Translations under genes and position numbers: made by a program
Origin: Actinomycetota bacterium
GTDB lineage: Bacteria > Actinomycetota > Acidimicrobiia > Acidimicrobiales > Iamiaceae
Direction of reading: 5' to 3'
Assembly: GCA_017882935.1 (NCBI GenBank)
Contig: JADGOP010000155.1
Coordinates: forward strand, 1-6,100
Length of the DNA: 6,100 nt
In this document: positions 1 to 4,796 of the stretch, in pieces
How positions within the stretch are numbered: the stretch's first letter is position 1
Layout: every line of letters begins with the position of its first letter
Notes under the pieces: generated by a model
What the model saw: the letters and a program-made list of their open reading frames with translations, nothing else
What the model was told of the DNA's origin: nothing
Databases searched by the model: none

Positions 1-2621
1 GACGTGAGCGCCACGACCGGGACCTCGGCCACAGCGCGCCGCGCCGCCTCCCCGGCGGAGGTGGCGTGCAGCACGCCGCGGCCGCCGAGCAGCAGGGCCA
101 CGGTGACCGAGGCGGCTGGGAGCAGCGACAGCAGCAGCGCCGACACCGCGTACAGAACCACCCAGACGCGGCTCCGGTGCGGTCGGGGACGCGGCCAGGC
201 GTGTGCCGCAGCGCCCATCAGGGTTGCGGGCGAGCCGGCCCACAGCTCCCCGGGCGGCACGGCCCCGGACACTGCGGAGCCGGGCGCGATCTCGGCGTCC
301 TGCCCGATGCGGGTGCCGGGGGCCAGGGTGCTGCGACTGCCGACCGCGGCGCCCGCGCCGACCCGGATGCGGCCGAGGTGCAGCACGTCGCCGTCGACCC
401 AGTAGCCGCAGAGGTCGACCTCGGCCTCGATCGACGAGCCCTTGCCGAGCGTGAGCAGACCGGTGATGGGCGGCATGGCGTGGAGGTCGACGTCGCGGCC
501 GACCTTGGCGCCGAGCGCCCGCGCGTAGGCGGTCACCCAAGGCGCGCCGGCGAGGTGCTCGGCACCGACGGAGCGCGCCATGCCCTCGGCGAACCACACC
601 CGGAGGTGCACGCCACCACCGCGCCGGTAGCTGCCCGGTCGGATGCCGCGCAGCGTGAGCCGGGCGACGAGGGCCGCCAACGCGAGCCGTCCGACCGGGC
701 TCACGAACACGATCAGCGCGGGCACCACCACCCGCCACGACACGTGCGGCGCCCAGGTGAGCATGCCCCGGTGGTGCAGCACGTCGTTGGCGAGCGCGAT
801 CCAGGTGAGCCACCGGAGCGCGACGACCGAGAAGAGCGGCACGCTGAGCACCAGCTGCACCGCCTGCGCCCGGCGCGAGGTCGGCACGACGATGCGGCTC
901 TGGCTCACCGGCGGTTCGAACTCGGCCAGCCGGTCGGCCAGCGCGCCGAGGGTGGGCTGCTCGTAGACGTCGGCGACGGTGACCTCGGGGTAGCGCTCGC
1001 GCAGCATCGTCACCACTTGCGCCGCGGCGAGGCTGCCCCCGCCGAGGTCGAAGAAGTCCTCGTCGCGGGTGGCGGGTGAGGTGCCGAGCACGCGGGCCCA
1101 CTGCTCGGCGACCCAGGCGGCGATGCCCTCCAGCTGCGGGGCGGGCTCGTCGTCGGCCGACCGGTCGCGCAGCGGCCAGGGCAGCGCGGCCCGGTCGACC
1201 TTGCCCGACGTCTGCGTGGGGAGCGTGTCGACGGCGGTGAGCCGCGGGATCAGCGCGGCCGGCAGCGACGTGCGGAGCTGTCGGCGGGAACGTGCCCGGT
1301 CGAGCTCGTGCCCGGGCTGCATCACCAGGTAGCCGATGAGGGTGGGGTGGCCCGCGTCCGTCTGGCGCACCGCGGCCGCGGCCCCGGCGACGCCGGGCAG
1401 GGCCTGCAGCGCCGCGTCGATCTCGCCCAGCTCGATGCGCCGACCCCCGACCTTGACCTGGTCGTCGGCACGGCCCACGAAGAGCAGGCCCTCCGGCTCG
1501 TACCGGACGAGGTCGCCACTGCGGTACGCCCGCTGCCACCCCAGCGTGGGCATGGGGGCGAACTTCTCGGCGTCCTTCACCGGGTCGAGGTAGCGGGCCA
1601 GCCCGACGCCACCGATGATGAGCTCACCGACCTCGCCTTCGTCGACCGGCTCGAGGTCGCGGTCGACCACCGCCAGGTCCCAGCCGTCGAGGGGCAGGCC
1701 GATCCGCACGGGCCCGTCGCCCGTGAGCCGGGCACCGCACGCCACGACCGTGGTCTCGGTCGGGCCGTAGGTGTTCCAGACCTCGCGGCCGTCGACGGCG
1801 AGCCGCGCGGCGAGCTCGGGCGGGCACGCCTCACCGCCGAAGATGAGCAGGCGGATGGCCCCGAGCGAGTCGGGGGGCCACACGGACGCGAGCGTCGGCA
1901 CCGTCGACACCGCGGTGATGCGGCGCGCCACGAGCCAGGGACCGAGGTCGACCCCGCTGCGCACGAGGGCCCGCGGCGCGGGGACGAGGCAGGCGCCGTG
2001 GCGCCAGGCCAGCCACATCTCCTCACAGGACGCGTCGAACGCCACGGACAGCCCGGCCAGCACCCGGTCGCCCGGGCTCAGCGGGTGCGTGGGCAGGAAG
2101 AGGCGGGCCTCGGCATCGACGAACGCTGCCGCCGAGCGATGCGTGACCGCCACGCCCTTCGGCGTCCCGGTGGAGCCGGAGGTGAAGATGATCCAGGCGT
2201 CGTGGGCAGGCGAGAGCAGCGACAGCGACAGCGCCTCGCGGTGCGACGGTCGGGGCTCGAACCGGAGGCCGGCCGTGAGGGTCCCGTCGACGTCGGCCTC
2301 GTCGAAGACCAGCCGGGCACGCTCGTCGGGGTCGTCCACGTCGACCGGCACGTAGGCCGCGCCGGCCGCGAGCACCCCGAGGATCGCGGCGTACAGCTCG
2401 ACGCTGCCCGACGGGATCCGCACGCCGACGCGCGCTCCGGGCGTGATGCCGGCGTCGGTGAGCGACGTGGCCACGCGTCCGGCCTCGGCCCGGAGCTCGG
2501 CGTAGGTGAGCACCACGTTCCCGTCGTCGAGCGCCGGGGCGTCGGGGTGCGCCCGGACGGTGGCGTCGAACACGTCGACGAGCGTGCGCGGCTGCGCCGC
2601 GAGGGAGGCTCTCGAGAGCAC
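1..2621 (-). CDS. Pls/PosA-like membrane-anchored non-ribosomal peptide synthetase, single A-T module (C-terminus outside window)
   Basis: The visible 873 codons, numbered from the GTG at 2621, have no internal stop. The adenylation domain (about 13-480) activates an amino acid with ATP. It shows core motif A3 TSGSTGTPKG (147-156), FDAS (195-198), NTYGPTET (283-290), YRSGDLV (366-372), a GRADDQVKVGGRR stretch (383-395) and the catalytic lysine in SGK (K474). The carrier domain carries the phosphopantetheine serine in DLGGGSL (S530). No condensation or thioesterase domain follows. Instead there are hydrophobic segments near 587-611 and 631-654, a hexapeptide-type beta-helix stretch (about 704-800) and another membrane segment (820-846). 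This order matches the Pls/PosA family, whose members are about 1,300 residues, so roughly a third is missing beyond the left edge. In Pls the C-terminal membrane domains polymerise lysine. The pocket residues here suggest a basic substrate (inference). GTG 2621 is preferred because GAGG lies 8 bases upstream; GTG at 2627 or 2651 is possible. Confidence 0.9.
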   Translation of the reverse strand, partial: MLSRASLAAQPRTLVDVFDATVRAHPDAPALDDGNVVLTYAELRAEAGRVATSLTDAGITPGARVGVRIPSGSVELYAAILGVLAAGAAYVPVDVDDPDERARLVFDEADVDGTLTAGLRFEPRPSHREALSLSLLSPAHDAWIIFTSGSTGTPKGVAVTHRSAAAFVDAEARLFLPTHPLSPGDRVLAGLSVAFDASCEEMWLAWRHGACLVPAPRALVRSGVDLGPWLVARRITAVSTVPTLASVWPPDSLGAIRLLIFGGEACPPELAARLAVDGREVWNTYGPTETTVVACGARLTGDGPVRIGLPLDGWDLAVVDRDLEPVDEGEVGELIIGGVGLARYLDPVKDAEKFAPMPTLGWQRAYRSGDLVRYEPEGLLFVGRADDQVKVGGRRIELGEIDAALQALPGVAGAAAAVRQTDAGHPTLIGYLVMQPGHELDRARSRRQLRTSLPAALIPRLTAVDTLPTQTSGKVDRAALPWPLRDRSADDEPAPQLEGIAAWVAEQWARVLGTSPATRDEDFFDLGGGSLAAAQVVTMLRERYPEVTVADVYEQPTLGALADRLAEFEPPVSQSRIVVPTSRRAQAVQLVLSVPLFSVVALRWLTWIALANDVLHHRGMLTWAPHVSWRVVVPALIVFVSPVGRLALAALVARLTLRGIRPGSYRRGGGVHLRVWFAEGMARSVGAEHLAGAPWVTAYARALGAKVGRDVDLHAMPPITGLLTLGKGSSIEAEVDLCGYWVDGDVLHLGRIRVGAGAAVGSRSTLAPGTRIGQDAEIAPGSAVSGAVPPGELWAGSPATLMGAAAHAWPRPRPHRSRVWVVLYAVSALLLSLLPAASVTVALLLGGRGVLHATSAGEAARRAVAEVPVVALT

Positions 2622-2629
2622 GCTCACCG

Positions 2630-2634
2630 CCTCA
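2630..2634 (-). promoter_or_regulatory. Ribosome binding site of the synthetase gene
   Basis: On the minus strand TGAGG ends 8 bases before the GTG at 2621 but only 2 bases before the in-frame GTG at 2627. The spacing favours 2621 as the start. It is a short Shine-Dalgarno match, so the choice is moderately supported. Confidence 0.5.
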
Positions 2635-2655
2635 GTCTGGCCGCTCGGCACATGG

Positions 2656-2678
2656 GCCCGGTCACCTCGCGACCGGGC
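2656..2678. terminator. Perfect 8-bp hairpin between the YdeI-like gene and the synthetase gene
   Basis: GCCCGGTC and GACCGGGC flank a 7-base loop. The hairpin starts 9 bases after the stop of the YdeI-like gene and ends 35 bases before the synthetase start, both on the minus strand. No T-tract follows, so it could be an intrinsic-like terminator of high-GC type, a partial attenuator or an mRNA-stabilising structure. Because the synthetase may be read from the promoter upstream of 3143, read-through is plausible. Confidence 0.45.
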
Positions 2679-2687
2679 ACCGGCCCG

Positions 2688-3143
2688 TCAGGTCTGACCG
2701 CGGCCCTCGGCCAGCCGGGCCACCGCCTTGTCGATGCGACGGAGGCGCGTCTCGGGCTTCTTCGCCTCCTCGATGCCGAGCACGAACCAGCGGCGCTGGC
2801 TGTAGGAGAGGCCGTCGAAGAACGCCCGAGCCGCGGGGACCGCCGCGAGCGCCTCGGCGAAGTCGTCGGGCACCACCACCTCGCGGGTCTCCTCGTCGAG
2901 CTCGAGCGCCACGTCGACGTCGTCGCCCGCGGCGACGTTCGCAGCACGGCGCACCTCGGCACTCACGCCGAGCAGGAACCGTCCGCCCATCGAGGCGACG
3001 CTCGACCGGTAGGTGTGCCCGGCGACGGTGGCGCGCACCTTGGGTCGCCGGCTCGGGCCCAGCGCCTCGACCACCTCGGCCGGGACCTCGATGCCCGTGG
3101 CCGACTTGCCGTGTGCCTCGATGACCGCACGGAACTGCTGCAT
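2688..3143 (-). CDS. DUF1905 / YdeI-OmdA family protein
   Basis: The gene encodes 151 residues. The N-terminal part (about 3-92) has the DUF1905 pattern: F-x-A-V-I near the start, I-x-V-P, the K-V-R-A-T-V-A-G-H core strand, V-R-R-A (about 68-71) and A-G-D-D-V-D-V. The C-terminal part (about 90-147) matches the OmdA domain, with V-V-P-D-D-F, A-R-A-F-F-D-G-L-S, Y-S-Q-R-R and the signature A-K-K-P-E-T-R-L-R-R-I. No signal peptide or membrane segment is seen, so it is probably cytoplasmic. The Pfam name for the C-terminal domain refers to bacteriocin protection or OmpD association, but no biochemical activity is established. ATG 3143 is chosen because GAGG lies 6 bases upstream and the family's usual N-terminus begins here. 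The frame stays open far upstream only because it is antisense to the next gene. It lies 66 bases upstream of the synthetase on the same strand, so co-transcription is possible, and a role in self-protection is only a hypothesis. Confidence 0.88.
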   Translation of the reverse strand: MQQFRAVIEAHGKSATGIEVPAEVVEALGPSRRPKVRATVAGHTYRSSVASMGGRFLLGVSAEVRRAANVAAGDDVDVALELDEETREVVVPDDFAEALAAVPAARAFFDGLSYSQRRWFVLGIEEAKKPETRLRRIDKAVARLAEGRGQT

Positions 3144-3230
3144 GGCGCACCTCGTTGGTGGGTGGTCGCGCCCCTCGACGCGGCAGGGAGGGTAGAACAG
3201 CGGGGCCAGCTCAGCGCGGGCCGGCGCCCA

Positions 3231-3257
3231 GGTCATCACCCCGAACGGGTGACGACC
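3231..3257. promoter_or_regulatory. Near-palindromic operator candidate in a divergent intergenic region
   Basis: Arms GGTCATCACCC (3231-3241) and GGGTGACGACC (3247-3257) pair at 10 of 11 positions around the spacer CGAAC. The site lies 87 bases from the minus-strand start at 3143 and 82 bases from the plus-strand GTG at 3340, placing it to act on both. Its core, CATCACCC-N5-GGGTGAC (3234-3253), recurs at 4553-4572 in the other divergent intergenic region of the window. The regulator is unknown. I could not identify convincing -35/-10 pairs in the rest of 3144-3339. Confidence 0.5.
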
Positions 3258-3327
3258 CCCGGCAGGGTGGGAGGCACGATGCAGCAGCCAGTCCCGGGCC
3301 GCGGGAAGCGGATCGGCCACGAGCCTG

Positions 3328-3335
3328 AAGGAGGT
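3328..3335 (+). promoter_or_regulatory. Full-consensus Shine-Dalgarno site fixing the GTG start at 3340
   Basis: AAGGAGGT is an eight-base match to the consensus anti-SD complement and ends 4 bases before GTG 3340. It is the strongest ribosome binding site in the window and fixes the start of the GAP-family gene, implying efficient translation. Confidence 0.85.
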
Positions 3336-3339
3336 CCCC

Positions 3340-3981
3340 GTGGGTGACCTGCTGGTGTTGGGGGTGACGATCGCGCTGGAGCCGCTGCCGATCATCGGCT
3401 TCATCCTGCTGCTCAGCACGCCTCGCGGCCCGCGCAACGGCCTGGGCTTCATCGGTGGCTGGGTGGCGTGCCTCGTTGCGATCATCCTGGCGGCGGCCGC
3501 GCTCGGCGGGGGCACGCCGCTGAAGTCGGACTCCGCACCGTCGACGGCGGCAGCGGCCGTCACCATCGCGCTGGGGCTCGGGCTCGGGGCATACGCCGTC
3601 TGGAAGCACCTCCACCCTCGCACCGGCCCCCCGAAGCAGCCCGGCTGGGCCAAGAAGCTCGACCAGATCGGGCCTGGAGGCGCCGCGGTCATCGGCGTGC
3701 TGCTCCAGCCGTGGGCGCTGGTCGCCGCAGGCGGTGTGCGCGTGCTGCAGCAGGGGCTCTCGGACGCCGGCTCGGTCCTGGCCGCCGTGCTCTTCGGCCT
3801 CATCGCGACCTCGGTGCTCGCGGGCATGGAGATCTACGCGCTCATCGACCCCGACCGGGCGCGGGCCCGGCTCGGTGCCCTCCGAGCCTGGATCGACCGC
3901 CACCGCGACCGGGCGATCGTGATCCTGTCGCTCATCGTCGGCATCTACCTCGTCGTGAAGGGCGCCAGCGAGATCTGGTGA
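3340..3981 (+). CDS. GAP (Sap, sulfolipid-1-addressing) family integral membrane protein
   Basis: The gene encodes 213 residues with six predicted membrane helices: about 3-25, 34-57, 68-87, 112-133, 140-165 and 190-208. A basic cytoplasmic-type loop (about 88-112) contains W-x-K-H and P-P-K-Q-P-G-W-A-K-K-L-D. The N-terminal helix ends in L-L-S-T-P-R-G-P-R-N-G-L-G-F, and the loop-plus-helix pattern resembles the GAP/Sap family known from actinobacteria. Mycobacterial members are implicated in moving glycopeptidolipids or sulfolipid to the cell surface. The substrate here cannot be read from the sequence. Start GTG 3340 is set by a perfect ribosome binding site. The gene is divergent from the YdeI-like gene, shares its 196-base intergenic region and faces the SHOCT-domain gene tail to tail. 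An export role linked to the nearby synthetase is possible but unproven. LysE-type or other six-helix transporters are alternative assignments. Confidence 0.8.
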   Translation: MGDLLVLGVTIALEPLPIIGFILLLSTPRGPRNGLGFIGGWVACLVAIILAAAALGGGTPLKSDSAPSTAAAAVTIALGLGLGAYAVWKHLHPRTGPPKQPGWAKKLDQIGPGGAAVIGVLLQPWALVAAGGVRVLQQGLSDAGSVLAAVLFGLIATSVLAGMEIYALIDPDRARARLGALRAWIDRHRDRAIVILSLIVGIYLVVKGASEIW

Positions 3982-3992
3982 CCGGAAAACGG

Positions 3993-4044
3993 CAGGAGGG
4001 CCGGCGCCGCTGGTCTCGCGACCGGTGCGGCACCGACCCTCCTG
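3993..4044. terminator. Long imperfect hairpin between convergent genes (bidirectional terminator candidate)
   Basis: An outer 8-bp stem, CAGGAGGG (3993-4000) with CCCTCCTG (4037-4044), encloses a second stem. In that stem GGCGCCGC (4003-4010) pairs with GCGGCACC (4027-4034) apart from one mismatch, and GGTC/GACC closes a TCGC loop. The hairpin starts 12 bases after the stop of the GAP-family gene and lies beyond the end of the facing SHOCT-domain gene, as expected of a shared terminator. There is no T-tract in either direction, which is common in high-GC actinobacteria. Confidence 0.6.
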
Positions 4045-4054
4045 GGTCGTTCAG

Positions 4055-4078
4055 CACGTGCGGCGGGTGCCGCGCGTG
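4055..4078 (-). terminator. 10-bp hairpin just downstream of the SHOCT-domain gene
   Basis: CACGTGCGGC and GCCGCGCGTG pair fully apart from one G-T wobble, around a four-base loop GGGT. The hairpin lies 5 bases beyond the stop codon of the minus-strand SHOCT-domain gene and is a likely terminator for it, working with the hairpin at 3993-4044. No T-run follows on the minus strand. Confidence 0.55.
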
Positions 4079-4083
4079 GCGCC

Positions 4084-4482
4084 CTACTTGGCGAGCAGGG
4101 AGGCCTTCTGGGCCTCGAACTCCTCGGGCGTGATGACACCGCTGTCGCGGAGGCCGGCGAGCTTCTCGAGCTCGGAGGCGACGCCCTCGGGCGACGACGC
4201 GGCCTGACGGATGTAGGCGCGGGCGGCCTCGTCCTGGGCCTTGGCGTCGGCCGCGGCGTGCTCGCTCATCTTGTGGCCCCGGGCGATGAGGTACACGAAG
4301 ACGCCGAGGTACGGCATGACGATGACGAACAGCACCCAGATCGCCTTGACCCAGCCGTTCATGTCGTGGCTGCGGAAGATGTCGGCGAAGACGAGGATCA
4401 GGAGCCAGATCCAGATGAAGAACAGCGTGAACCAGATCATGGACAGGAACACCTGTCCGGTGCCCCATTCGGTTGCCAGCAT
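4084..4482 (-). CDS. PLDc_N-like two-helix membrane protein with C-terminal SHOCT domain
   Basis: The gene encodes 132 residues. Two membrane helices (about 10-33, rich in W, I, F and L, and 46-67) flank a short loop, R-S-H-D-M-N-G-W-V-K, typical of the PLDc_N domain (named from phospholipase D N-termini, no catalytic HKD motif here). The middle (70-100) is charged and Ala-rich and probably helical. The C-terminus (103-131) is a SHOCT domain: L-E-K-L-A-G-L-R-D-S-G-V-I-T-P-E-E-F-E-A-Q-K. SHOCT domains are thought to mediate oligomerisation, and the protein's function is unknown. The start at ATG 4482 leaves a complete first helix; a purine-rich stretch (AAAGGGAAAG) lies about 7-16 bases upstream as a moderate ribosome binding site. 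The gene is divergent from the 61-residue protein and convergent with the GAP-family gene. Its lower local GC reflects Ile, Phe, Met and Lys codons rather than clear transfer. Confidence 0.85.
   Translation of the reverse strand: MLATEWGTGQVFLSMIWFTLFFIWIWLLILVFADIFRSHDMNGWVKAIWVLFVIVMPYLGVFVYLIARGHKMSEHAAADAKAQDEAARAYIRQAASSPEGVASELEKLAGLRDSGVITPEEFEAQKASLLAK
4441..4458 (-). other. Perfect 7-bp inverted repeat inside the start of the SHOCT-domain gene
   Basis: GGACAGG (4441-4447) and CCTGTCC (4452-4458) flank a four-base loop within codons 9-14. In the mRNA this is a stable hairpin about 25 bases after the start codon. A further copy of the CCTGTC sequence (4499-4504 on the minus strand) lies in the leader just before the ribosome binding site and could compete for the same partner. 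Any regulatory effect is inference. Confidence 0.35.
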
Positions 4483-4552
4483 GTTGTCTTTCCCTTTCGA
4501 CAGGAATGGTGTGATCAGTGTGGCTCAGCGTGCCTGATACGGGCCAGGAGTG

Positions 4553-4572
4553 CATCACCCAATCCGGGTGAC
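4553..4572. promoter_or_regulatory. Second copy of the CATCACCC-N5-GGGTGAC operator candidate
   Basis: CATCACCC (4553-4560), spacer AATCC, then GGGTGAC (4566-4572). The 15 fixed bases and the spacer length match the element at 3234-3253 exactly, including the A/C position that breaks the palindrome in both. The site lies between the divergent SHOCT-domain gene (70 bases away) and the 61-residue protein (37 bases away). The rest of 4483-4609 shows no clear promoter hexamers. Confidence 0.5.
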
Positions 4573-4609
4573 CGCCCACAGCGGCCGCCCGATGCGCGAC
4601 CCTGGGTGC

Positions 4610-4795
4610 ATGACCCCGGACCAGAACGACGACGACCCCCGCGCTGCTGCGATCAAGGCCGACCTCGAGTCGCTCGAGGAGGAGGTCGCCGCGGTGAGCC
4701 GCCAGCTGCTCTACCGGGTGCTGGGGGTGCTCGGCTTCGTGGGCCTCGTCCTGCTGCTCAGCTGGCTGGTGGGCCGCGCCAGCCGCGACGACTGA
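4610..4795 (+). CDS. Small single-pass membrane protein, function unknown
   Basis: The gene encodes 61 residues from ATG 4610. An acidic, polar N-terminus (T-P-D-Q-N-D-D-D-P-R) is followed by a charged helix likely to form a short coiled coil (about 13-31, with D-L-E-S-L-E-E-E-V-A-A-V-S-R-Q-L). One C-terminal membrane helix (about 33-53) comes next, then a short R-A-S-R-D-D tail. I do not recognise a family. In-frame alternative starts are GTG 4550 and ATG 4592, but their extra residues look like translated leader and would overlap the operator candidate. No strong ribosome binding site precedes any of the starts, so the start is uncertain. The reading frame is believable because of the clear coil-plus-helix design and the G/C pattern at third positions. 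A 6-bp inverted repeat, GGCTGG/CCAGCC (4764-4784), near the 3' end might end transcription from the facing RDD gene. Confidence 0.65.
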   Translation: MTPDQNDDDPRAAAIKADLESLEEEVAAVSRQLLYRVLGVLGFVGLVLLLSWLVGRASRDD

Positions 4796-4796
4796 C

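Noticed and set aside
66..1079. Plus-strand open frame of 337 codons over the left end
   Set aside because: It is antisense to the carrier and membrane region of the synthetase. Its low-complexity Arg/Gly/Asp composition and lack of a ribosome binding site mark it as a shadow.
3209..3216. GCTCAGCG shared between the two divergent intergenic regions (also 4523-4530)
   Set aside because: The same octamer also occurs inside the synthetase coding region near 2076, and its distance to the operator candidate differs between the two sites, so chance is the simpler explanation.
1308..3347. Plus-strand open frame of 679 codons
   Set aside because: It is antisense to the synthetase and the YdeI-like gene, is rich in Arg, Gly, His and Asp in a way typical of frame shadows in high-GC DNA, and shows no domain. 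The opposite strand has unmistakable family motifs.
3342..3348. GGGTGAC at the GAP-family start codon as a third operator copy
   Set aside because: Only one half-site is present. The bases where the CATCACCC half should lie are part of the ribosome binding site and do not match.
3144..3827. N-terminal extension of the YdeI-like frame
   Set aside because: The frame is open upstream only because it runs antisense to the GAP-family gene. The ribosome binding site and family length place the start at 3143.
3211..3903. Minus-strand open frame of 230 codons opposite the GAP-family gene
   Set aside because: The plus strand encodes a coherent six-helix membrane protein with a consensus ribosome binding site. 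The opposite frame is charged low complexity without a recognisable domain.
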